64,000 bases of DNA from Paguma larvata. Lineage: Eukaryota > Chordata > Mammalia > Carnivora > Viverridae. Location: contig CM057839.1 of NCBI GenBank assembly GCA_030068075.1, positions 56,216,960 to 56,280,959 on the forward strand. The letters are read 5' to 3'. Shown piece by piece: positions 47,430 through 57,534 of this stretch; position 1 is the stretch's first letter; each line of letters begins with the position of its first letter. Both the position numbers and the translations under genes were made by a program. Below the pieces are notes generated by a model, which saw only the letters and a list, made by a program, of their open reading frames with translations, was not told where the DNA came from and ran no database searches.

Positions 47430-47945
47430 AAATCATATAATAAGTCATCTTCTTTATCTGACTTCTTCACTCAACATTATGTTTTGTGTGGGTTTTTTAC
47501 TAAAGTATAGCTGACACACAATGTTACACTTATTTCGAGTGTACAACATAGTGATTCAACAAGTGTATACCTCATGCTATGGTGACAACAAGTGTAGCTA
47601 CCATCTGTCACCATAAAATGCTATTACATACCACTGACCATACTCCCTATGCTGTACCTTTTATTTCCATGGCTTTTTCATGCCATAACTAGAAGACTGT
47701 ACCTCCCACTTCTCTTCACCAGTTTGCCCATTCTGCCGAACCTCTTCCTTCTGGCAATAATCAGTTTGTTCTCTGTCTTTATGAGTCTGTTTTTTATTTT
47801 GTTTGGTTGGTTTGGTTTGATTTTTAACTTCCACATATAAGTGAAATCATATGGTATTTGTCTTTCTCTAACGTATTTCACTTAGCATAGTCTAGGTCTA
47901 TCCATGTTATCACTAATGGCAAAATCTTATTCATTTTTATGAGCA
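47430..47945 (-). mobile_element. antisense L1 3' end, 5'-truncated
   Basis: A further L1 tail. 'aagtatagctgacacacaat' and 'gagtgtacaacatagtgatt' are 3' UTR, and 'catatggtatttgtctttct' with 'ctatccatgttatcactaat' is the ORF2 end. The A-tail complement is not clean, so the left end is approximate. From 47,946 to 48,230 nothing is assigned. Confidence 0.65.
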
Positions 47946-48231
47946 GTTTTGATAAAATTATGGAGAATAGAAGTCTGAGAAATGGTTGGAAGGTGTGAAA
48001 GTGGGGGCAATGAGCACAGACCTCTCCTTCAAGGAGGTTGACTATAAAGGGAGTGAATATAAATGGATGATATGAACCTGGGATTGGAGTAAATATATTA
48101 AGATGATAGATATTTTAGCATCTCTTTTTTTGCTTAAGACAATTTAGTGGAGAGAAAGGTTTAAAATATAAAGTTAAACTTTTAAATCTCTAGCTCTATT
48201 TAGAAAGAGGAAAGAGATGACTTTAAAACCA

Positions 48232-48350
48232 CACTTCTCAAATTTTAAGAATGTGCATACAACCCTGTGACTCTTGTTAAAATGAAGATTCTGATTCAAC
48301 AAGTATGGAATGGAGCCTAAAATTCCACATTTCAAACAAGACCCAGGTTA
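48232..48350 (+). repeat. MER5-like (hAT-Charlie) DNA transposon remnant
   Basis: 'cacttctcaaattttaagaa', 'tgtgcatacaaccctgtgac' and 'aagattctgattcaacaag' follow the MER5 consensus (ttctcaaac...gtgcac...agattctgattca). The far end is eroded. Confidence 0.5.
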
Positions 48351-48449
48351 TATCTATGTTATTGTTCTAAAAATTACATATGAACAAGACCTTAGTTGAT
48401 AAGAGGGTCCTTTCAGTGTCATAAAGATAAAAATTTTCCCCAAACTATT

Positions 48450-48775
48450 TACAAATTCAGAACAATTCTACTCAAAATCCCTTTGAAAGAATAAAAGGCC
48501 AAACTAGTCAAGACAATTTGAAAAAAATAAATAACAGTGAGTCACTCACCCTTGATACCCTGTAGATATTAAGACGAACTGCAAAGCTATAAAAGTTGAA
48601 GTATAGTGTGGGAACAAAGAGAATCACATAGACCAATGAATAGAATAAAATGTGCTCAGACAAAAAGTCCTCCATGTGCACAGTGAAAAAATTGTATTCT
48701 AATTTTATACCATATGAAAAGGTCAATGCAAGTAGATTAAAGAACAAAGTTTTTTAAAAAAAAATTCAAGATTAA
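48450..48775 (+). mobile_element. old L1 ORF2 fragment, sense
   Basis: 'ggccaaactagtcaagacaa', 'acgaactgcaaagctataaa' and 'cacatagaccaatgaataga' resemble L1 ORF2 text around 'atagccaaagcaatc...tacaaagctatagt...agatcaatggaacag'. Strongly diverged. Confidence 0.5.
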
Positions 48776-50191
48776 ACTTAAAGAATATGTAGTTGAAGGG
48801 AGAGTTAAGATGGCAGAGCAGTAGGGGGACCTAGACTGGCCTCAGCCTTAAAACACAGATAAAGATTAAATCATTACAAAGACCCAAGAAATATATCTGA
48901 ATGCTGAAAGAACAAACTGAATAACTTGAGGGAGAAAAGAAGCCACAATTTGGCAGGTAGGAGGTGCAAAGACATGATTCCAGGGAGAAAAGAATAGCGT
49001 TTGCTACAGAGGGGAGTGAGCCCTGATCTCAGAGAGAGAAAGAAAGAGAGAAACAGAGAAAGTAGCACATGAGACTGCACAAGGGAAACACTTCCCCAAA
49101 ACCAGTGACTGGGAACTGAGAGGGGCTGATTACTACAAGTTTTTATAAGCACCAGAGCCCAAACTCTGAAATTTTAGAAGTCCACACCACGTCTGGGTAG
49201 ACCCTGGCAGGCGTAGCAGTACTCCTGCGGAGAAGGAGAGCAAAGGCATGGCAGCAGACAGCATAGTCTAAGAATCCCTTGGGTCATATGAGGAGAGACA
49301 ATTCCCTTTCTTGGAGTGCATTTGGGAAAGGGGGCATGGTCTCTCAGAGAAGAAAAGAGACAGTAGGAGCCAACGTGCTGCCCGCATTTATTAGCATAGG
49401 GACACAGACCCCTATTGAGGGCAGCAAACCTTGGGTTTGGTTTTTTGCTGTACTTTACTATAAACTCCAAGCTTCTGCATGATCATGTGACCTCTTTTCT
49501 GGAACTAACTGGCACAAGTGTAGTGTGAGGAGACCCACCCCCAAAGGGTCAGCAAAGGTCCCTAAAATTTGGAGTTTTGAAACCCAGTCATGTGCCTGAG
49601 ATAAAACACTGCTGCCTGACAGGAAGAGTTCTGGCACAGGGTGAAGGCAGGGGGATCTGTCAGAAGCCAGGGACACAAGAGGGGAGAGTGTTCACTCTTC
49701 GGTGAGAGTTTCTGAACAGTGGCAGGTGCAAACTTCCTGCTCCACGGACAAAATGTGGGGCTATGCCATTTCTCCCTACTCCCCTAGCCCTCGGCACTGA
49801 CAGACCTCAGTGAGCAACACAGTGTCCCTAGTGGAGGCTGGAGCTACTTACACCAACCCCTGTCCCCCTGTGCCCTTCAGGTGCATCTTTCCTAGGCAAG
49901 TCAGCCTAAGAACCAGTGCAGCAGGCCCATCACCCAGAAAACCAGCACAACTCCTCACACACACTAAGTCTACTGATCATGGACAGCTGCAAATCTCCAG
50001 CTCCAGGAGAAATAGGATCTAGCCTCTTAATAAGCAGACAAAAACACACCTACTTAAAACTTGCCACACTGTGGGCAAGATCAAAACACTCCCCGCTGTA
50101 GGCAAGGACAAAATCTGTAGAGGACGGCCCTGAGAGAAAGAGCAGCCAAAATACAACAGCAGAGTGCACACTCTAAAATACTTCCTGAAGC

Positions 50192-50265
50192 ATCAAGCTC
50201 TCTCTGCCCCCTCCCCTGCTCACTTGCTCTCTCTCAAAATAAATTTAAAAACAACTTTAAAAAAA
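50192..50265 (+). mobile_element. carnivore SINE 3' scrap at an L1 deletion junction
   Basis: 'gctctctctgccccctcccc' and 'tgctcacttgctctctctc' followed by an A-rich tail are the 3' third of a CAN-SINE. It sits exactly where the L1 jumps from 5' UTR to mid-ORF2. Confidence 0.8.
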
Positions 50266-50720
50266 GAAATAAAAATATGGGGAGGCAAATGAAAATGAAA
50301 TCATGATAGTGATAGTTCAAAACCTCTTTCAATACAGCAGGGGAGTTCCTAACAGGGCAGTACCTCAAGAAGCAAGAATGGTCTCAAGTACAGAAACTAA
50401 CCCTACACATAAAGGAGCTAGAACACAAACAATAAATAAAGCCTAAAGTCAGCAGAAGAAAGGAAATAACAAATATCAGAGCAGAAATAAATAATATAGA
50501 AACAAACAAACAGAGTAGAAAGATCAATGAACTTAAAAGCTGGTTCTTTGAAAAAATTAAAATTGATAATCTCCTAGCAAGACTTACCAAAAAAGAAAAG
50601 AGAAAGGGCCCAAATAAATAAAATCACAGATGAAAGGAGGGATTAGAACCAACACCACAGAAATAAATACAATTATAAAAGAATAGTAATGAAAAATTAT
50701 ATGCCAACAAACTGAGCAAT

Positions 50721-51167
50721 ATGGAAGAAATAGACAAATCCCTAGAAACATATAAACTACCAAGACTGAAACTGGAAGAAACAGAAAATTTGAACGTACC
50801 TATAACCAGTAAAGAAATTAAATCAGTAATCAATAATCTCCTAGCAGAAAAAAGTCCAGAGTCAGGTAACTTTCCAGGGGAATTCTACCAGACATTTAAA
50901 GAAGAGTTAATACCTATTCTTCTCAAACAGTTCCAAAAAAAGGAAATAGAAGGAAAACTTCCAAACTCCTTCTATGAGGCCAGCACTGCCTTGATTCCAA
51001 AACCAGACAAAGATCCCACTAAAAAGAAGAATTATAGGTCAATATCCCTGATGCACATGGATGCAAAAATTCTGAACAAGATATTGGCAAATCGAACCCA
51101 AAGTACATTAAAAGAATTATTCATCATGATCAAGTGGGATTTGTTCTTGGCCTGCAAGGTGGTTTAA
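50721..51167 (+). pseudogene. L1 ORF2 reverse transcriptase N-terminal remnant
   Basis: A 148-codon open frame from the fingers region of L1 RT. It contains '[20 protein letters not shown]' at about residues 93-112 and '[14 protein letters not shown]' just after. Family copies have NYRPISL, so a conserved Pro is replaced by Ser here. The frame closes before the motif A aspartate and there is no endonuclease domain, so it cannot encode a working enzyme. Confidence 0.8.
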
Positions 51168-51217
51168 TATTTGCAAATCAATTGGTATGATATACCATAT
51201 TAGTAAAAGATAACAAG

Positions 51218-51362
51218 GGATACAGGAGTGCTGACTTGAAAGGGCACAAGCACCTCAATGTTTATAGCAGCACTATCAACAATAGCCAAAGTATGAAAAG
51301 AGCCCAAATTTCCAACAACTGATGAATGGATAAAGAAGATGTACCATTTGTATATATATATG

Positions 51363-51400
<38 letters not shown>

Positions 51401-51782
51401 CACACACACACAGTATATTGTGTCATTCACAGAAAGATAAATATTTTATTATTTCTCTCATATGTGGAATTTAAGAAATAAAACAAATGAACATAGGGGA
51501 AGGAAAACTAAAATAAGATAAAAACAGAGAGGAGACAAACCATAAGAGCCTCTTAAATACAGAGAACAAATTGAGGGTTACTGGCAGGGTGTTGGGTGGG
51601 GGATGGGCTAAATGAGCAAGAGGCATTAAGGAGGGCGGTTGTTGGGATGAGCACTGGGTGTTATATGTAAGTGATGAACCTCTAAATTCTATTCCTTAAG
51701 TCATTATTACACTATGTTAACTAACTTGGATTTAAATAAAAATAAAATTTATAATCAAAAGAATAAATAAATAAATAAATAA
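51218..51782 (+). mobile_element. L1 3' end nested in the L1 derivative
   Basis: Begins in the last part of ORF2 ('caatgtttatagcagcac'), contains a (TA)n(CA)n patch at about 51,350-51,412, and runs through the full 3' UTR ('gatgagcactgggtgttata', 'ttaactaacttggattta') to a TAAATAAA-rich tail. Host L1 text is interrupted between 'gatataccatattagtaaaa' and 'aacagaaaggaaaagaacc'. TSDs are approximate. Confidence 0.85.
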
Positions 51783-51946
51783 TAACAGAAAGGAAAAGAA
51801 CCATACAATTATCTCAAAAGATGCACTAAAACATTTGACAAAATACAACATCTATCTTGATTTAAAAAAAAGTAAAAAACCCTCAACAAAGTAGAGATAT
51901 ATGGAATATAACTCAACATCATAAAGGCCATATACAAAAGACTCAC

Positions 51947-51989
51947 TTGGAGCTCCAGTGGCGCAATCGGTTAGCGCGGGGTACTTATA
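51947..51989 (+). pseudogene. tailless retropseudogene of the 5' half of tRNA-Ile(UAU)
   Basis: Positions 51,952-51,989 read as nucleotides 1-38 of cytosolic tRNA-Ile with anticodon UAU: 'gctccagtggcgcaatcggt', then 'tagcgcggggtacttata'. By memory of the vertebrate gene there is one difference (CGCGGGG for CGCGCGG). The acceptor 5' strand, D arm with ATCGGTTAGCGC and the anticodon stem 5' strand are all present. The anticodon TAT falls at 51,986-51,988, and there is no 3' half, no intron and no A tail. Five extra bases (ttgga) precede it. Perfect 16-bp direct repeats, tatacaaaagactcac, flank it at 51,931-51,946 and 51,986-52,001, so it was inserted by target-primed retroposition into L1 sequence. 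It is not a functional tRNA gene. Confidence 0.9.
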
Positions 51990-53749
51990 CAAAAGACTCA
52001 CCACTAGTATCATCCTCAATGCGGAAAAACTGAGAGCTTTTCCTCTGTGGTCATGAACAAGACAGGGATGTCCACTCTCACCATTGTTATTTAACATAGT
52101 ACTGGAAGCCCTAGCCTCAGTTATCAGACAACAAAAAGAAATAAAGTCATCTAAATAGGCAAGGAAAAGTCAATCTTTCACTATTTACCAATGGCATGAC
52201 ACACTATAAACGCAAAAGACTCCATCAAAAAATTACTAGAACTGATACACAAATTCAGCAAAGTTACAAGATATAAAATCAACATACAGAAATCTGTTGC
52301 ATCTCTATAAACCAATAATAAAGCAGCAAAAAGAGAAATCAAGGAATCAATTCCATTTACAACTGCACCAAAAACCATAGATACATAGGAAGAAACCTGA
52401 CTAAAGAGACAAAACATCTGTACTTTGAAAACAATAGAACACTTATAAAAGAAACTGAAGAGGACACAAAGAAATGGAAAAACATTCCATGCTCATGGAA
52501 TGGAAGAACAAATATTGTTAAAATATCCATTCTACCCAAGGAAGTCTACACATTTAATGTCATCCATATCAAGATACCACCAACATTTTCCACAGAGCAA
52601 GAACAAACAATTGTAAAAATTTTTATGAAACCTCAAAAGACCTCAAATAGTCAAAGCAGTCCTGAAGAAAAAGCAAAACTGGAGGCATCATGATCCCAGA
52701 CTTCAAGCTATGTTACAATGCTGTAATCATCAAGACAATATGGTACTGGCACAAAAACAGGTACATAGTTCTGTGGGACAGAAAAGAGGACCCAGAAGTG
52801 AACCCACAACTGTATGGTCAACTAATCTTCGACAAAGTAGGAAAAGGTATCCAATGGAAAAAGAAAATCTCTTCAACAAATGGTGTTAGGAAAACTAGAT
52901 GGCAACAAGCAGAAGAATGAAACCAGACCAATTTCTTACATCATATAGAAAAATAAATTAAAAATGGATTAAAGACCTAAATGTGAGACAAGAAACCATC
53001 AAAATCCTAGAGAACACCTTTGACCTTGACTGTAGCAACTTCTTAACTTCTTAAGAACTAAACATGTCTCCAGAGGCAAGGGAAATAAAAACAAGAATGA
53101 ACTATTGGCTCTTCATCAAGATAAAAAGTTTTTGCATATAAAGGAACCAATTGACAAAACTAAAAGACAACCTATGGAATAGGAGAAGATATTTGCAAAT
53201 TAGATACTGAATAAAGGGTTAGTATCTAAAACCTATAAAGAACATATCAGACTCAATACCCAAAAAACAATAAATAATTCAGTTAGAAATTGGGTAGAAG
53301 ATATTAACAGGTATTTTTCAAAGAAGACATCCAGATGGCTAACAGACACATGAAAAGATGCTCAACATCACTCATCATCAGGGAAATACAAATCAAAACC
53401 ACAATGAGATATCACCTCATACCAGTCAGAATGGATAACATTAACAACACAGGAAACAACAGATGTTGATGAGGATGTGGAGAAAGGAGAGCCCTCTTGC
53501 ACTGTTGGTGGGAAAGCAAACTGGTGCATCTACTCTGGAAAACAAAATGGAGTTTCCTCAAAAGGTTAAAAATAGAGCTACCCTACAACCCAGCAATTGC
53601 ACTACTGGATATTTACCCAAAGGATACAAAAATATTGTTTTGAAGGTGCACAAGCACCCCCAATGTTTATAGCAGCATTATCAACAATAGCCAAACTATG
53701 TAAAGAGCCCAAATGTCCACCATTGACTGATGAATGGATAAAGAGGATG

Positions 53750-53792
53750 TAATATATATACGTACATACACATAAACACACACATATACAAA
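53750..53792 (+). repeat. (TA)n/(CA)n patch in L1 3' region
   Basis: Alternating TA then CA-rich text at the point where the L1 3' region usually carries a variable TA/CA tract. The same position is expanded near 11,315, 30,000 and 51,355. Confidence 0.75.
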
Positions 53793-54204
53793 CAATGGAA
53801 TATTCCTCAGCCATCAAAATGAATACAATCTTGCCATTTGCAACATGGATGAAGCCAGAGTGTATTATGCTAAGCAAAATAAATTAGAGAAAGACAAATA
53901 ACATATGATTTCACTTAAATGTGCACTTAAAGAAACAAAACAGATGAACGTAGGGGAAGGGGATAAAAAAGAGAGAAAGGTAGGCAAACCATAAGAGACT
54001 CTTCATAGAGAAAATATAGTGGAATATTTTCAAGACTTTGTGGTAGGAGGTTTCTTACACAAGAAAGTAAAATCTCATAAAGAAAAAGGTTGATGAATTT
54101 GGCTTCCAGAATATTTCAAGATTCTCTGTGACGTAAAACAGCACAGAGTTAAAAGAGACGCCACAGTATAGGATGACATAGGAAATACACATAATGGCAA
54201 TGGA

Positions 54205-54312
54205 TTAGTGTGTGTGTGTGTATGTGTGTGTGTCTGTATGGAGATATATATATAATATATTAATATATGATTATATATATAATACATATAATAGGTACAA
54301 TTATATATACAT
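54205..54312 (+). repeat. (GT)n and (AT)n-rich simple sequence
   Basis: About 17 GT-type units interrupted by TATG/TCTG, then AT-rich alternation with several short inverted repeats. Around it, 54,013-54,395, no other feature is recognised. Confidence 0.85.
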
Positions 54313-54399
54313 AGGTACATTACATATATCCTACCTCTTACCATAAGACAAAAAAAATGACAGGAAAAATGTGAAAGATGAAACTCAAAGAGCCAATAT

Positions 54400-54800
54400 A
54401 TATATTTTTTATGATCATCCTGATTAATAATCAGGAAAATGCAAATTAGTTAAGCCAAAACTAGATACCATACTGCACCATTAGATTGGCGGGGGGGAAT
54501 TTTAATAGTAACAGCTAGCAAGCTTATGGGGAAAAGTACAGTACCAGTGTATTCAAAGATCATATTTAACTTAATAAATTTAAATAAGTGCTCTCCTATC
54601 CTGCCATTCCACTTCTAGGATTACACCTACACAGAGATTCTTACACATGAGCCCAAAGATACATAAACAAAAATCTTTCTTGCAGCAATGTTTGTATTCA
54701 CAAAGTGGACATAAACTAACTATTCCCCAACAGGGTAATAAACTATAATTTATTCATACAAAAAAGCTTAAATGAATCAATTAGATCTTTCTGTTTCGTC
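54400..54800 (+). mobile_element. old L1 3' region, sense
   Basis: 'aataatcaggaaaatgcaaa', then 'ccattccacttctaggatta', then 'tgcagcaatgtttgtattc' and 'aacagggtaataaactataa' follow L1 ORF2-end text with heavy divergence. No open frame. Confidence 0.6.
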
Positions 54801-54965
54801 TTGTTATCTGTCTGAAAAAAAAAAAAACAAGAAAATCAGGAAAAAACAAGTTTCAAAATTATACATATATGAATTTTTGTGTCAATTTTGTATAGCCATA
54901 ATGTGTGTAACTTCTAAATAGTCATTTCTTCTGGAGAGAAAGGGAAAAAATATCAGTCAAGTCTC
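54801..54965. other. unassigned AT-rich DNA
   Basis: A 13-A run near 54,815 and AT-rich text; no further assignment. It may be the tail region of the preceding L1. Confidence 0.4.
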
Positions 54966-55575
54966 AGCCAGAAAGGCAAAAACTATAAGAGTTGTTTTAA
55001 CAAAGAGATTTTAATGTAGGAAATTAAACAGGTATTGAGAAATGGAATAAGAACGCAAAAAGTGAACCCTGAGGGCATACGGAAATTGTAACTGCAGGAA
55101 ACTCCCCTTGCTACCTCTGGGGTGAGGGAGTAAAAGAAGAGATGAGTTATTAGAATTTAGAGATTTGCAGGTGAGGTCCTGCAGGTCTGGAACCCAGGTC
55201 TCTGAGGAGATTCACTGCCCAGCTGCTGCTGACACCTCAGGGACTAAGACTTAAGAGAAAGCATGTGACTGGTGCCAACGTGTCTGAGGTGGCATGAAAG
55301 TTCCAGGAGTGAGCGGGAACCAGCACATTGACACCAACTGCTTCTAGGACCAACTGCAGCTGTGTTTGCAGTAGCACTATCAAGAGGATACTGGCAAGAA
55401 AAGCACGTCCCTCTTCCCTCCTCCAGCCTTCCCATCTTGCTCCTCCACCCTCTATTGGCAGAAGGTAGGGGGAATTCCATTGGCAAAGGAGACAAACTCC
55501 CAACCCTAGCATGACAGCAAAGTACAGAGGTGTGGTGTTGGAGCTGGGGGACAAAACTTTATCAACTAGCACAGA
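54966..55575. repeat. dispersed mammalian repeat of uncertain class
   Basis: 'tctcagccagaaaggcaaaa', 'acaaagagattttaatgtag' and 'gcacattgacaccaactgc' follow a consensus I recognise as a dispersed mammalian repeat, but I cannot name its family or direction. The minus-strand 111- and 83-codon frames at 55,237-55,572 are read through it. Confidence 0.4.
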
Positions 55576-55708
55576 GGGGTATGCCGGGGTCGGTCCTTGT
55601 TCCGGCGAATCTAGGGGTCCACGAAGGACGAACGGTTAGGCGAAATGAGATGAGAGAGCCACAAGAAAGATGGAGTCTGATGACCAAGCAGGCAGCCCTG
55701 GGAATTCT

Positions 55709-55746
55709 GGCGTCTCTGGCATCTCTGGCATCTCTGTGGCGTCTCT
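55709..55746 (-). repeat. short 9-bp tandem repeats inside the LTR
   Basis: Plus-strand units of the form ggcatctct/ggcgtctct occur about four times just downstream of the polyadenylation signal (in LTR sense), in the predicted R or U5 region. Confidence 0.75.
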
Positions 55747-55766
55747 GCCCTGCCGGCCTCAGTGTC

Positions 55767-55772
55767 TTTATT
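55767..55772 (-). promoter_or_regulatory. LTR polyadenylation signal
   Basis: Plus-strand TTTATT (AATAAA on the minus strand), placed 185 bp before the LTR 3' end, as expected upstream of the R/U5 boundary. Confidence 0.7.
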
Positions 55773-56464
55773 TAAAGGTAGTGAGTTACATTACAGTAAT
55801 GAGTGACAGCCCATCAGTAAACATAGTTTGAACAATAATGTGTTATATCGGTGAAGGGGGGATTTCCTCAATCTTGCAAGTTGTTTTCAAGTTAGTTAGC
55901 ATATAAATTTAAGGCTGGGGGAGAGGACAGGAAGTTACCTGGGCCTGCCTATGTTAATTATCTATAAAAAGGCCAGGAGTCATTGCCTATTCTTCCAACT
56001 ACAATGGGGGAGGTCCAACCCGTCTGGCAAGGACAGAATTCCCAATGCTTGTCCTTTGCCCGTGAATGAGTGAATTTACATAATAGGAGCCTAACATTTA
56101 CACCAATCACACCAATATTCAGCCAGCTCATAACTGCTATCAATCTATGCAACCCATCCCCAAGATGCAACTTTAAGGTGGTCAGGCTACTCTCATTCAG
56201 ATGCAATCCATCAAAGCATCCTGCTCCAGGTCCTTCCTTTCATCTAAATGCAGTAAAACAAAAGAGCATTACATTCCTTAAGCCAAAGAGAGTAGTTGTA
56301 AGATTAGGCGCCAGTTTGGCTGGCAAGCTTTTGCTTCAACCTTTTCCACACAGGGAGGGGTCTCAACCTTTGAGCCCAAAACGGCTCCCAACAGGGGTAC
56401 AGTTTGAGGGAGAGGGGCTTTTAGCATAACCCATTAAAAGATAAATCTGAAGCAAACATGACAC

Positions 56465-56560
56465 CTGTTCAATTTGGATGATGGGTACATGGATGCCTAT
56501 TCTTCTGTATATATTTAAAACATAATAATTAACTTTTAATGAGATTAAAGCATATGGACC
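56465..56560 (+). repeat. old L1 3' end fragment
   Basis: 'gttcaatttggatgatggg', 'tacatggatgcctattcttc' and 'aacataataattaac' resemble the end of old L1 elements ('tttgggtgatgggtacat...ccataataaaaagttaa'). 56,561-57,319 is unassigned. Confidence 0.5.
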
Positions 56561-57327
56561 TCAAATTGACAATTAGCCAAGCACCTGTAACAGAAGCGTA
56601 GCTGGAAGGAAGACGAGGGAAGGCAGGAGGTGCTGGCTTCCTTCCATAGGGTCTAGACTAGGTCACAGGATGGACACAGGAAGAGATTGATGAATTGGAA
56701 AGGAAAACAAAAAACAGGAATTGGGGGAATTTAAGTATTTTTTGGCATAAAGAAGATATTTTGTATGAGTATAGAAGTAAGAAATCAGGAAGGATATGAC
56801 AGTGAGGTTGAGGTATAAATACTGACATTTAAGACATCAAAGATTAGGCAGTTCCCATGCTATCAATTTCCCAGCCTTGGAAGTGAGTTGAATCTAGCAC
56901 ATCATTAATTGGAATATGCTATGCACCGTCATTTTATAAGGTACTAAGAAGGAAAAAAAGGAAGATAATTAAGGTATAACATAATATATTCTTACCATAA
57001 CTTTTTATCAAAAAAGCCTTTTAGATTTTAGATGCAGATTTCTTTCATATATCTCTCCTTTTATTTAAAAGGAAAATGTATACATATAATAAATTGTTTA
57101 AGGTATTCCCGAAATTTTTTCACACTGAATCTAGCTCTGTTTAAATCACTTTTTAACTCAAAGTCATCGATGGTCACATTTTTCTTCACTTTACTCTCCT
57201 TTGTATCCCTAAAGGCAGCATGTGTCTCTTGGGCTTTCTTTCAAGTCTTTTACCACATAAACTACCCATTTAATATTAGCACTTTTTAAAAATCTTAAAA
57301 GTGTAATCAGAAAGTTCCCAGACAGGA

Positions 57328-57526
57328 GGACCTGGGTGGCTCAGTCAGTTGAGCATCCGACTTCGGTTCAGGTCAGGTTCTCAGGGTTCACAGGTTCAAG
57401 CCCCACTGCTGCTGTCAGTGTGGAGCCTACTTTGGATCTTCTGCCCCCTTCCCCTCTCTCTGCTCCTTCCCCACTTGCACTCTCTCTCTCTCTCAAAAAG
57501 AAATAAACCTTTAAAAAAAAAAACAG
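57328..57526 (+). mobile_element. carnivore SINE
   Basis: Sense SINE starting 'ggacctgggtggctcagtca' with B box text 'aggttcaagcccc', CT tract and A-rich tail. TSD agacagga at 57,320-57,327 and 57,527-57,534 (8 bp exact). The head lacks part of the usual GGGGCGCC. Confidence 0.93.
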
Positions 57527-57534
57527 AGACAGGA

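Larger units (their letters stand above)
48798..54012 (+). mobile_element. plus-strand L1 deletion derivative with nested insertions
   Basis: The 5' end is at 'agagttaagatggcagagca', followed by about 1.4 kb of GC-richer 5' UTR. At about 50,191 it jumps, through a SINE-tail scrap, to the middle of ORF2. ORF1, the endonuclease domain and the start of the RT region are missing (roughly 2-3 kb by comparison with an intact L1). ORF2 then continues to about 53,890, and the 3' UTR stops near 54,012 without an A tail. It contains an L1 tail at 51,218-51,782 and a tRNA half at 51,947-51,989. At the RT catalytic position (52,183 on) the text reads 'ttcactatttaccaatggc', FTNG in place of the usual ADD. 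Confidence 0.85.
55582..56393 (-). mobile_element. solo LTR of a class II (betaretrovirus-like, ERVK-type) endogenous retrovirus
   Basis: 812 bp, flanked by perfect 6-bp TSDs ggggta (55,576-55,581 and 56,394-56,399). On the minus strand it opens TGTTGGGAGCCG, a start typical of class II LTRs, and ends ...CCCCGGCA. An AATAAA signal lies on the minus strand at 55,767-55,772, followed by an R/U5 of about 185 bp. The 6-bp TSD is the length expected for betaretroviruses. No gag, pol or env sequence lies on either side, so the provirus was reduced to one LTR, presumably by recombination between its two LTRs. The intact termini suggest a fairly recent insertion. Confidence 0.9.

Noticed and set aside
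51952..51989. Functional tRNA gene
   Set aside because: Only the 5' half is present, without T arm, acceptor 3' strand or terminator, so it cannot fold or be processed as a tRNA.
55237..55572. Overlapping minus-strand frames of 111 and 83 codons
   Set aside because: Both are read through a dispersed repeat next to the solo LTR, in different frames of the same bases.
55582..56393. Part of a coding provirus
   Set aside because: No gag, pol or env-like sequence adjoins the LTR on either side, and the 6-bp TSDs close directly around it.
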